64,000 nt of DNA. It comes from Salisapilia sapeloensis (lineage: Eukaryota; Oomycota; Peronosporomycetes; Peronosporales; Salisapiliaceae). The notes under the pieces are model-generated. The model made no database searches, was not told the origin of the DNA, and worked only from the letters and a program-made list of their open reading frames with translations. This document shows positions 21,304-31,212 of the stretch, piece by piece (positions within the stretch are counted from its first letter, which is position 1; the number at the start of each line of letters is the position of its first letter). The stretch spans positions 1 through 64,000 of the forward strand of contig JAADVB010000025.1 in NCBI GenBank assembly GCA_023334545.1. The letters run 5' to 3'. Position numbers and translations under genes: made by a program.

Positions 21304-24050
21304 ATGTCTGGCTGGGGACTACGATTAAACCCATGGGGGTCGAGCTACTCTTCCCTCGAGTCGGAGCAGATGCGATTCATCCACAAGGCATTCTGTGAAG
21401 CCATGGAGATCGGCGAGGAAGACCTGCCTCTCCAGCTCCAAATGGATGACAAGTTCTATCCAAAGTACCGGCCGTCTCCGTCGGATTTTGATGAAAATAC
21501 CTTTATGCGCAAGATGCAGGACACGATGGGGTTGCTCCGGAACCCGGCAGAAGCCATGATCTCGACGATATGCGCCTACCAGCGAGTACGACGCCCTGCC
21601 ATCTCTTTCCTCCTACTCGTGATTAACGCTTGATGTCGTGATAGGAACGTCATGATCGGAATTTCGCCTTTGCAGGGTATCTAAACGACCCACGTACGCT
21701 TCTCCTGGAAGAGTTTAAAGACTGGTGCATGCGGACACTGGCGTCTGCGACGTGCACGACGGAATCAATTTTGAACGACGTCCGGCGTCGACATGCCTAC
21801 ATTTTGCGTCTACAGCACGGTCAGCAAGGGCTCTTCCACTCTGGCAATGGCGAGAGATCGCTCTTGACGACGCTCAAGGATGTCCGCAGCGTCATCGAGA
21901 CGCGCGTGCTGCCGACGATCGAGGCCGAGCGAGCGCACTCGTCTGCGCGAGAGCAGCTGACGGTGCTGGAGGCTCGCGGCACGGACGGTCTGATGCACGG
22001 CGTTCAGTTCCTCTTCTACGTTTTCCGCAACACGGCGAACACGCCCGCGGACTGCACGATCAGCAACCTCCAGTCGCAGCAGCACGCCGGCATGAAGGAC
22101 GCGATGAGCACCAAGTCAGGGCAGATGCTGCAGGTGCTCCTAACGACTCCTTCGTTCAAGACGTTGTTTCCTGAAGCATCTACGAGTCAACGCGGAGAGC
22201 CTCTTCTTCCGCTGCAACTGACGAATGAAGAGGAGACCGAGATGGCGAGTACAGCCGTGTTCACGGACGACCATTCGAAAGCCATGGTGCCGTCCGTTCT
22301 GACGCGTCAGACGAGGTCCAAGGACACGCAGATCACACCGAAAGACTTTCTCTCGTCCGCCAACTCTGGTCTCGTGCCTCTACGCACAGAAGCTGCGAGT
22401 AAAGCCTACGATATGTTCACCAAGCTCCACGCGCTTTTGAAGTTGTTAGCAGACCTCTTGGTCTCGTGTCGTAAAGCTCGGCAACTCGCTGGTCCTGGAG
22501 GTGACTTGCTCGTGTATGGTCCTGGCGGAGAGGAAGTGCGTCGGTTGATGCAGTCTCTCGAGACGGTGCAGCAGGAGATCAACAAGACGGTGTCCAAAAT
22601 GACGCAGCTTGGCGTCCGAGAGCTCGATCGTCTGAAGCCGAACCAGGAGAAGGCGTGGCGGTATAGCTTTAGCAAGGTGCTTCCTTTGGAAAACTACTTG
22701 GCGCATGACTTTGGTGCCTGCGTCGAGCCTATCCAGCGCATCTACGCGAACAGCGACCCTGTGCACGTGAAGAAGATGTACAAGCAGTTCCGGCAGGCAA
22801 CTGGCATGTGGGTGAACGAGAACAGTGCCGTGTGCCGCCAGGTGTCGTCTGCACTCGGGACAAAGTTTATCGAGCGCTCGACGCCAGCGTTGGAGTCAGA
22901 TGAAGAAGGTCCGACGATCGAGATGCTCGAGGAGGAAGAGCCGACGGATGCGCCTCTTGCGATCATGCCGGACGTTGCGACGGACACGAGCTTGATGGAC
23001 GAGAGTGAGAATGAGCATCCGAATGGGAGAGAAGCGTCCGGGAGTATCTTGGCGTCTGCTGCGACGTTTGTCACGTGGGCTGTCGGAGCTCAGAAGACGG
23101 CGGACGAAGTGCCCAAGCAGCCGGATCAAGAGCGAGATGGGTCTTCGACGCCGCAGAACTCGGACACAGATGAAGAAGAGATGGAGAAAGCACCGTCATC
23201 TGCGTCGTCTACGAGTTCCTTGGCGTCTGGGACGTCTTCTGTAGGTGTCTTAGATGCGCTTTTGCTTGTTCGACAGAGTATCTCGCGAGTGACGCAGTTG
23301 TCGTGGGGAGTCCGTACGTCAGTCCATACTTCGAGTATCGAAGAAGGAGACTTTGATGCGTTCGTCGTCCTTTGTTCCATCTACGAAGCAGTCGGCGTCC
23401 AATGCACAAGTGACTTACTCCTCCGTCTCCGACAGCATCGTCTACGTCTTCGACAGCTCTTGCAGAGACACTTGGCGAGCATCGTGAGCTGCGTCGGGGT
23501 CGTCCAGAAGCGCATAGTCGATGAAGATAAGAGCATTCGAGGTATGAGTCTTGTCTACAAGCGGCTCGAGCGGTCTTTATCGCTGCTCGAGATGGAGATG
23601 GATGGCCTGCTCGTGAACTTCAAGCAGCTCATGGTCGAGACGGGTCGGATGAAGCAAGGCGTGCTGGCCATGCCGCTGAGTCAGACGCGCGAGCGGCCGA
23701 AGGGCGCGGCTGGCCTGGCGTTCAATTCGATCAACGCCTTAGCGAGCAAGGTCGGCGGGACGACAGCACCGTCGGCAGCCATCCTCTCGCACGGCGAGTT
23801 CATGGCGCAGATGACGTCGCAGTTAGATTTGCATTGGAACAGCATCTCGCACTTGATGCAGAGCGTCAAGGGGACATTAGAGCAAGTCTCGACGGTCTCG
23901 CGGAAGCTCTCGGACTGTGCCAAGGACCGTCGGAACGTCGTCCCAGGCCATCAGCTCGACTACATCTTTGAATACAACTACGACGGCTTCTTTCGCGCGA
24001 CGACGAGGGACTTGCAGGAGCTTTTGCAGAGTCTCGATGGCATGGACTAG
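21304..24050 (+). CDS. Large unrecognised helical protein
   Basis: Two exons, 21304-21585 and 21645-24050 (intron 59 bp, phase 0), 895 residues. No family is recognised with certainty. The protein looks mostly helical, in the style of tethering-complex subunits: long helix blocks at the start (RFIHKAFCEAMEIGEEDLPL), middle (LHALLKLLADLLVSCRKARQ) and end (LDLHWNSISHLMQSVKGTLE), with an acidic Ser-rich linker near residues 520-620. There is no signal peptide or membrane segment. GC is higher than in the neighbouring intergenic DNA. It ends 64 bp from the convergent EAF6 gene. A role in vesicle tethering would be speculation. Confidence 0.7.
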
Positions 24051-24114
24051 TCTTATACATATATCAACGCTTGCTTCTTCTTAAAACAAAGTAAATGATT
24101 TTTTCATCTTCGGC

Positions 24115-24615
24115 TTAAACCATGTCGAGTAGATCTCCATCACCTCTGTCCATGGAATCGTTGAGGACGTCGGGAGGTAGAGGAGACGACTGGGGCGTAT
24201 CGGTGTCTTCACTGTCGACTCGACGTCGTTTCTTGCTCTTGAGCGACTTGCTGCGTTGGGACACGGGGGGGCTCGTGCCGGGGGCACGGCGCTTGATTAG
24301 AGTCGAGTCCTCCGTGCGATTGTAGTCCACAAGGTCGATGGACGGAGGCTGCGCGAGCATCTCGTAAGCACACGAGTTCGTGAAGAGACGTTCGGAGCTC
24401 GTGTACGGCCGAGGCTTCTTGGCCGTTGCATCTTTCCGGCCGCTTTTCGTGTCGGCGAAGCCTTCCCACCCACGCAAGATGTTCCCATGGGGCGTTTCCT
24501 CCAAGTACACGTCTTCCTCGACCTCGATCTGCTGCTGCAGCTGGAGGATCGTGTCGTGGAGCTGGAGCTGAGCCTGCAGCAGCGCCTGCATGCCGTCCGA
24601 CACTGGCTTGTCCAT
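24115..24615 (-). CDS. EAF6: EAF6/MEAF6 subunit of histone acetyltransferase complexes
   Basis: Small scaffold subunit of NuA4 and MYST acetyltransferase complexes, acting in the nucleus. Single exon, 166 residues. The family core is visible: an N-terminal glutamine-rich coiled coil (QLQLHDTILQLQQQIEVEED), then VYLEETPHGNILRGWEGF, which matches the Eaf6 signature (YLEDT, GNIxRGWD). PYTSSERLFTNSC corresponds to the conserved downstream ERLFSxSS block. The C-terminus is basic and Ser-rich with SKSLKSKKRRR, a likely nuclear localisation signal. Confidence 0.9.
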   Translation of the reverse strand: MDKPVSDGMQALLQAQLQLHDTILQLQQQIEVEEDVYLEETPHGNILRGWEGFADTKSGRKDATAKKPRPYTSSERLFTNSCAYEMLAQPPSIDLVDYNRTEDSTLIKRRAPGTSPPVSQRSKSLKSKKRRRVDSEDTDTPQSSPLPPDVLNDSMDRGDGDLLDMV

Positions 24616-24763
24616 CTGAAATACTCGTCTACTACGGAATTAGAAAGTGGATGTACAACAGGAAGAGAGATGTGGTCCAATTACTTGTTTGTTCGTTTAT
24701 CAAGGACACGAAAGGAGATCTAGGCAAAGAGTAGAGGCAGAGGTAGGAAAGAAACAACAAGGT

Positions 24764-25921
24764 CTACTGCATAAACGCCAGGAGGACCGTCGAGATCGCC
24801 GCCACGGCAGACACCGACGTCATCGATGCGCCATCCTTGCCGTCGCCATTGCCCGCGTCACCGTCGTCGCCGTTCTTTCCGCCGCCGACCTTCTTGTCAC
24901 ACATCTTGCCTTCGTGACCTTCCTTGCACGTGCACATGCCGTCGTTGCTGCACTCGCCATGTCCGCTGCACGCCTTGGATGACTTGGGGTCGCACTTGGA
25001 GCACTGGTCACCAGTCGTTCCTTCCTCGCACTTGCACACTTGCTCTTCCAAGTCGCATTCGCCCGTCAGGCACTGGCCCGGCAGAGCGCACTCGTCCGAC
25101 GATACTTCCTCGCACACGTCGCCGCCGTAGCCGACGTTGCACTGGCACTGGTACATGTTGCTATTGATCGGCGTGCACGTGCCGTGGCCGCTGCACAAGA
25201 GTTTGCTCGAAGACCCGCTGCCGCTGCCGCTTTCGCTGTCGCCAGCCATTTCCTCGAGGAAACGACGAGCGCTGCCGCTCGTGCTGGCACTGCCCTCCTC
25301 GCCGGCGTTGACCGTGCCGGCAGCGCTTTCGCCCATGTCGCCACCCGTCGAGCCGCTCGACGTGCTGTTGCCACCGGCCGAAGACATTTCGCTGTCCGAA
25401 GGCATGCAGCCCTTGACAACAGCGTCCGACGTGCCGAGCTTCTTGGCGATCTTGCCGGCCTTGTCCGAGTCGTCCGACGTGCCGAACAAGAGCTCCTCTT
25501 TAGTCATGTCGAAGTCGACGCAGCCGTAGATGACGTCGAGCGTCTTGCCGTTCGAGTCCGTAACGCCGGGCACACAGTCGACGGCGTTCGAAGCGCTCTC
25601 GGACGCACTGGACGTGCACTGGGAGGCAGGGATGTAGGAGCAGACGCTGCTGATCTCATTGTACGGAGCTTCCCACGACGAGAAGGACGGACAGAGGCCG
25701 ACGCCCGTGCCAGAGCACGTCTTGGATCCGTTCTTCATTGGGAGACACTGTTTGACTTCTTCCGTGCCCGAGCGCGTCGTCTGGAGCGCGACGCACTGGT
25801 AGTCATCTTTACAGTCGTCCGAGTCATCGCAGGCGCCCGGGTTGTCATTCTTGTGCTTGGCATAGACACTGTTGGTGGCGAGGACGGCCACGACGGTCGC
25901 GAGTTGCCATACTTTAACCAT
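24764..25921 (-). CDS. Secreted EGF-like protein with GPI-like tail
   Basis: Single exon, 385 residues. A clear signal peptide (residues 1-21, ending near SVYA) is followed by a cysteine-rich domain, a low-complexity Gly/Ser region, and about three EGF-like modules. These include CSGHGTCTP with CQCNVGYGGDVC, then CKCEEGTTGDQC, and CSGHGECSND with CTCKEGHEGKMC. The C-terminus has a small-residue site followed by a hydrophobic end (SAVAAISTVLLAFMQ), as in GPI-anchored proteins. Its codon use is strongly GC-ending and it has the highest GC in the window, which is why a long antisense open frame covers it. Probably an abundant cell-surface or wall protein; the ligand is unknown. Confidence 0.85.
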   Translation of the reverse strand: MVKVWQLATVVAVLATNSVYAKHKNDNPGACDDSDDCKDDYQCVALQTTRSGTEEVKQCLPMKNGSKTCSGTGVGLCPSFSSWEAPYNEISSVCSYIPASQCTSSASESASNAVDCVPGVTDSNGKTLDVIYGCVDFDMTKEELLFGTSDDSDKAGKIAKKLGTSDAVVKGCMPSDSEMSSAGGNSTSSGSTGGDMGESAAGTVNAGEEGSASTSGSARRFLEEMAGDSESGSGSGSSSKLLCSGHGTCTPINSNMYQCQCNVGYGGDVCEEVSSDECALPGQCLTGECDLEEQVCKCEEGTTGDQCSKCDPKSSKACSGHGECSNDGMCTCKEGHEGKMCDKKVGGGKNGDDGDAGNGDGKDGASMTSVSAVAAISTVLLAFMQ

Positions 25922-26539
25922 GGTGCTTCGAAGGGAGGTACGTTCGAGAGGAAGTAAAAGCGGAAATGAGGACCAAGCGAATTAGATCGGGAAGCACGTG
26001 GGCACGACGAGCGAGTAATTGATCTTGGACTTTGTAGCGACGATGCGACGACCGAGTATCCGGGTCGTACTTGCCGTCGTTATGGGGTGGCACTCGCTTG
26101 GCGTATGCGTGCGAAAGAGAGTGGACGTGTATGGAAAGCAAACCGACTTCACCCCCAGACCGTGGGTACTTCTATCCAAAGAACCTTTATAGGATGCTAG
26201 TGGACACAGTCATGACTACTGTCGAAGGGCATGACCAGATATGTCGCATTTGGAACGATAGAGTTGCTGCTCGAGGTTGATAGTAGATGGATAGGATAAG
26301 ACAGACCGAGGGTGCCGGAGACTTCTGAATCGAAGGGCTGGACTAGAGGTGTTGAGACGTTTGCTAGATCACTGAACTCGACACAGCCGGCAGTATGGAT
26401 GCAGATGATACTGTCGGATCTGTCAATGCCTGTGACATCTTCTCCGCTCCAGCTATCGCATTGGTCGAAGGACGTACATGCAAGTTCGTTTGAGCGTCAT
26501 GCAGTCGATCTCAAGTCTATCGGCTCTAGAGCAGCTACA
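25922..26539. other. Intergenic, upstream of the EGF-like gene
   Basis: No supported gene. The first few hundred bases should hold the promoter of the EGF-like gene. A plus-strand open frame from 26312 to 26650 runs into the SEC15 relic and is not a convincing gene. Confidence 0.4.
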
Positions 26540-26781
26540 GAGTCGACGAGGTGGTACGAAGCAAAAGCTGAAGAGAACTACCATGAAAGCACAGGACGTC
26601 GTGTGAACTCATGGTACTGTCTCTTGTTTAATCCTGCATATGAACGCTGATGCGATCTTTTTGTCGTCACGTAGCTAACAAGGAAGACCTTATCGATTCA
26701 CTTTATCATTTCGACTGATTTTTATCCACATCCTCCTTGTCTTATCACCCGACCGTGTGGGAACTAATCAAGTATCTTTGG
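26540..26781 (+). pseudogene. Decayed partial copy of SEC15 (exon 11 end, intron, exon 12 start)
   Basis: Plus-strand DNA that aligns with the minus-strand SEC15 gene at about 28760-28510. Long identical runs are shared, for example CACGTAGCTAACAAG across the intron 11 acceptor and GACCGTGTGGGAACT inside exon 12. The donor side (GAACTCATGGTA) and the intron between are also recognisable, so the copy came from DNA and not from spliced RNA. It is broken. Two bases are missing shortly before the donor compared with SEC15, which shifts the frame. The codon aligned with the Trp of HLDW is TGA, and the Arg after KYL has become Trp. Weak similarity continues to about 26815. Upstream homology is unclear. 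Confidence 0.8.
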
Positions 26782-26921
26782 ATTATAATCAGTCTTCTCG
26801 GAAGTCTTGTTATTTCGAGTTTATGATCAAAATGTACATGTAAAGCTACCTAGTTGCGGAATCAGCATTGCATCAATAGAGATGCAGAAGGAGTGGACAA
26901 TAGGAAGACGGCACGACCAGG

Positions 26922-27296
26922 TCATTCATGCACTCCTCCACAGTCATTCAAGATTATGGTAGTAGTAGTTTCGACAGAGCTTATGTATGAGGTTCTGGAG
27001 CTATCTATCAAGTGATGCGCCAAAATTACCTTAGTACGCACCTTAAATTGCATTGAAAGGTGCGTCAATCTGCGGTGACAGTCCATTACTTCAGTTGCGA
27101 TATAACAAGTAGCCTGGTCTGTAGAGTAGAGGATCTTGAAGGAATGAGCGATGGGCGTCATAGAAGCAGAATCGTTCGTTGTTGGCTTCAGCGGATAGTC
27201 GATGCTTGCATTGGAAACGCAGGCAGTTTCATCGCTCCGTGACACGCAGTGAGATATGATTTGGAGTGATAGATAAAATATGAATGTTTTAATCAT
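26922..27296 (-). CDS. Doubtful small secreted-type ORF
   Basis: Open frame of 124 residues starting MIKTFIFYLSLQIISHCVS, which looks like a signal peptide, followed by a small cysteine-containing chain with no recognisable domain. It sits in gene-poor, AT-rich DNA beside the SEC15 relic and the tRNA gene. Nothing except the hydrophobic start supports it. It could be a small secreted protein or chance. Confidence 0.2.
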   Translation of the reverse strand: MIKTFIFYLSLQIISHCVSRSDETACVSNASIDYPLKPTTNDSASMTPIAHSFKILYSTDQATCYIATEVMDCHRRLTHLSMQFKVRTKVILAHHLIDSSRTSYISSVETTTTIILNDCGGVHE

Positions 27297-27547
27297 GGAA
27301 ACTTGGGCATACGTACCGCTGAAAGCTTCCTGCTTTGAACATTGTGTTTATGTTGGGTACTCCGCGTGGACTTGTGGACAGATGTTGCAAACACAGAGGT
27401 ATAGTAAAGTCTGTTCAGTCTACATGAACCCTCCTTCGTGTCGATGAAATAGTTTATCTTTCCATGGGATGTTAGCCTTCGTCGACTTGGCTTGAAAACA
27501 GAATCAAGTTGGATGAGGCATGAGCTAAAGTAATAAAGAAAAAGAAT

Positions 27548-27649
27548 CCGAGTGACCGGAATCGAACCGGTGACCAATTGATTTCCAAGTATACTCGAAA
27601 GAGTATTTACCACTACAGTCAATCGCTCTACCAACTGAGCTACACTCGG
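27548..27649 (-). tRNA. tRNA-Tyr (anticodon GTA) with 30-nt intron
   Basis: The minus strand folds as a complete tRNA: acceptor stem CCGAGTG/CACTCGG, D arm GCTC-AGTTGGTA-GAGC, anticodon stem ATTGA/TCAAT, T arm ACCGG-TTCGATT-CCGGT, and A as the expected discriminator just 3' of the gene. The anticodon GTA is at 27616-27614. An intron of 30 nt (about 27612-27583) follows position 37, the standard site; without it the tRNA is 72 nt. The intron contains a small hairpin, ATACTC-TTTC-GAGTAT. Internal A and B boxes (TAGCTCAGTTGG, GGTTCGATTCC) are present for TFIIIC. Confidence 0.97.
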
Positions 27650-27907
27650 GCTTGCCTGCATCACTACTAAAATAATATAAAAATATGTTTTTTAAGGTAC
27701 TAAAGTTTTTACCTCTTAACCATTAATTTTCTTGATATCATTTACGCTTGTTGACTTTTCGACATTTAAGACTCTACAAAAATCTAACAACGAATGCACT
27801 TGGCTCATGCAAGGTTACAGCAAGCACTCGCATGACGTTAGAATGATGATAGATTATAAAGATAAAACTGAAAATAACAAAGTATTGAATAGTGTTTTTT
27901 ACTATCT

Positions 27908-30900
27908 TTACGCTTTCTCTTCTCCTTTACTACTCTTCTTTTTACTGATACTGATACCGCTTACCATGGACTTGTACATGAAGCTTCCCGAAAATTTAGG
28001 CGAGGGCGGGAACGGCATGCGTGGTGAAGAAGGGAGTTTGGCGCTGGCGAGTTTCCCTAGGAGTCCAACTTTCTTATGCTGCACCTGCTCTTTATCATCT
28101 TTCATCTTTCCCAGTGCAACCGCAGCATCCTCTCGCTTTACATGCGAATAGAGATTGGATTCTCTACTCCACAATGAAATTTAAGAGTAAGTTATTATAC
28201 ATGCTAACGACAGACATACTGTTTCAGGATGTCAGGCTTGTATGCATCTTCAGACAACAACAGTTCCGTCAGTTCCTGCACTGGACATAGCGCTCGGGAT
28301 AATTGTGGAACTTCCAGAGAGTCGATGAATGATGTCAATGCTTCCAAGTTACACTTGAGGCTCAAAACGCCGGCGTAGCTGAGTTTTTTTATGGTAGTCC
28401 CACACAAAATTCGTTGGAAACCAGTATTGATGTAGCGAGCAACAGTTGATCGGATCCCGTCTTTGGCAGAGGTAGGTAGGCTTTCAAGGTACGTGAACGT
28501 TGTCCGAAGGTACTTGACCAGTTCCCACACGGTCAGATGAGGAGACAAGGAGGACGTCGGTGGCGACCAGTCGAGATGGTAGAGTGGATCAATAAGCTCT
28601 TCCACTCTTGTTAGCTACGTGGCAAAGATACAACGCATCAGATTTCATATGAAAGATCAGGCAAGAGGCAATACCATGAGTTCGCACACGACATCCTGGG
28701 CTCTCGTAGTCGTCTTCTCTAGCTTTTGCTTTGTAGTATCTAGTCGACTCGGGAACTGCTTGGAGGTTGGGAGGTGATGGATTGGTTGCACGGCGTTGGA
28801 GCGTAGTCCGACTTGTTTCATTACCTTTTGATTTTGCATCGATCGTTGGATGAGGTCAGAAACGGTAACCAGACATGCAGCGTTGCATCCGATAGATATC
28901 ACCTAGCGAGCGCAATTGTATCTTGCTGTTAGCATGCGGAGGATGAGGATGATCGAATACGCACATACCGTTTCTTCCGAAATGTCTTCTTGCTCGTTCA
29001 TGATCTTGTTTAGTTGGCCATCTACATACATCACTATGTCCATGCTCTCGCTTTGAACAGTTCCATCCCAATCCGGAATGCCCAGACAGCTATTGCAGTA
29101 TTAAATGAGGCTACAGTTTCTATCCTCATAGTCTAGATGCAGACGTTACCGTCCATAGCTGAGCATGCCATTGATGAAAGTCTTTAAAGCATGAAAAGTC
29201 TTCGGCACAGTCTACATTGGCTACTTAGTAGCTATAACACGAGCGCATAGTTTGAACCTTACCTCAGTAAATGGTAAAAGGACCATCTCGTCACTTTCAT
29301 CCATGTTAGTCAGGATTTCATTCTCCAACACCGTCAGTTTGCAAGAGGAAAGCATCTAAGTTGGTCAGTTAGGGCTCAGTAGCAAATTTATAAATCCTGT
29401 GGACTAAGCATACCTTGTGAAGTTCTTTTCTAGCGACACGAGCTCGACGATACGGATCTGACTGTGTGCATTCCAGCAATTGTCTACAAAGTTGTGAAAA
29501 GCAAGCTTGTACCATGCACTAATTGCTACAATAAAGACGCTTACTGCTTTGTTTCTTCCATAAGGCAATGGCGGAATGGTCGAGATAGCTTTACCAATGC
29601 ATTCAAGAGGCAAGATACATCAACTCCAGTACCCTGATCCATGAGGACCTTGCAACTAGCAAATACCATGTCTTTTAGCTCTAATATCTTTTTCCAGCTC
29701 CGACATTCGTCCACGGCCTCCATGATTCTGCTACTCAACTGCTCAATGAGAGGTTTTAAGATGCTGTTGATACCCGACCGAGATTGTAAAGCTTCGCAAG
29801 AATGCTTTGCCAACGAAGTCTCGATCATGATCAAACCGACTAGTCTTTTAAGCATGCTATCGTGGTCGTCGATTATGACAGAGTTTGTGGTGTTCTCGGG
29901 AATAAAAGCAGTAAGCTGAAGGTCAGTCTATGCATAGCTTTTGTCACTGCATTAAAATTCTGTAAATGAACTAGAAGTATTTACCGATCGATGTGTTCGA
30001 TAGAGTTTTTGAAGTGCTGCAAGTTCGTTCATGGAACGAAAGACGTGGATCGAGCCAAGTACTGGCCTAGCATGCGATTTTAATCGCTGCACAAACTTCG
30101 ACATCATTTCCTCTTGCTTGTAGTGCATCTCAAACTCGCTGGCTAAGTCAACCACTGGGTAACAGTTTTCATCGACTCCGTCCTCTTCTTTCTCAGAAAA
30201 CGGAGGCAGCTCGACAGCAGATATGTCATCTCCATCTAATAGCGGCTTGTACACCTCTAAAGCAAGTGATCCAACCTCCTAAACCATCAGCGGTAAACAT
30301 CCACAAAGGCACGTTTCATGTATCAACAACAGTCAAACTCACTTCCGAAAGGGCTCTGGAGTCATTTATCCACGCAGTAATAATGTCCTCAGCTTTATTC
30401 TGTATGAAAGCCGTCGTATTCACACACCAGTTCTCCAATACTTCTCGAAATAGTTTGCTCTAGATGTGTATAAGAGTTCATTTAAATCGGTCAAACACAT
30501 TCAGATAGGTAGTACCTGACAATTCGTAGCTCCATGCTTGACCTGCTGTACGACTTTGATAGCATGATATGTTTGATTTTGACAAAGAAATTTGTCTGCA
30601 GCAATTGCCAGCTCTGCCTAATGAACAAGCAAACGCTTAGATATAAGCAGCTTCTGGATGAGTAGATAGCTTCCAACCAGTTCAAGACACTGCTGGGATC
30701 CTACAATAGACGCATCAATGTATCTTAGGACACAACAAGTCGATTCTTGTAGCTCTGACTTGGCGTTGACACTACTAATAGCTTTCGCCAGTTCACTCTG
30801 ACGGCGAGAGAGCAACGAGTCAAGAGATGCCACATCTTGCTTGAGTCTCGCGACATCATCAAGCGACGTTCTCAGCTCATCTTGGTTCGAAGCACAGACA

Positions 30901-31077
30901 TTGCGCAGCTCTTCTTCTTTCGCGAGTGAAAACCGACGCAAGCTTTCTACCACACGTATGACTTTCTACTAGGCGTACAAGAACTAAAGGATGACAGGTA
31001 CCAATAAAAGCATCTTCCGAATGCATCGTCATGGCTTCACGAGCATCATCACTCCATCTCGAGTTTTGCACCGTCAT
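27908..31077 (-). CDS. SEC15: Exocyst complex subunit SEC15 (EXOC6)
   Basis: Exocyst subunit that binds the Rab on secretory vesicles and tethers them at the plasma membrane. Thirteen exons: 31077-31002, 30961-30678, 30617-30516, 30459-30343, 30278-29985, 29915-29545, 29483-29414, 29355-29263, 29211-29150, 29089-28969, 28902-28675, 28614-28220, 28163-27908. All phases agree and give 822 residues, the family's usual size. Family blocks include LRNVCASNQDELRTSLDDVA near the start, LFREVLENWCVNTTAFIQNK and ALSE in the middle, VPKTFHALKTFINGMLS, and near the C-terminus YSHVKREDAAVALGKMKDDK, the conserved end helix. Introns are 50 to 75 bp. This is by far the most intron-rich gene in the window. 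A broken copy of exons 11-12 lies at 26540-26781 in inverted orientation. Confidence 0.92.
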
Positions 31078-31212
31078 CTCTGTCTTTGTCTCTTCTACTC
31101 TCGAGGAATGAAATAAACGAGTCGTCAACAGTTTCAACGCCTTCCTATCAATCCGAACCGACAAGATGTATGTAAAATGTAATAAATTCCCAAGTATATT
31201 CCTAAAAACAAG

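Noticed and set aside
21725-22174. 149-codon plus-strand open frame inside the 895-residue gene
   Set aside because: Out-of-frame shadow of a GC-rich coding region whose main frame runs unbroken through it.
25205-25260. RRFLEE in the EGF-like protein, read as an RxLR-EER effector motif
   Set aside because: There is no Arg-x-Leu-Arg, and the position is far from the signal peptide in a protein with EGF modules and GPI-like tail.
25040-25957. 305-codon plus-strand open frame
   Set aside because: It is antisense to the EGF-like gene, whose GC-ending codons remove stops from the other strand. The translation is Ala/Arg/Val low complexity with no family character.
27293-27664. Minus-strand open frame containing VAQLVERL and TGSIPVTR
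   Set aside because: Translation of the tRNA-Tyr gene itself; this peptide pattern is a well-known tRNA shadow.
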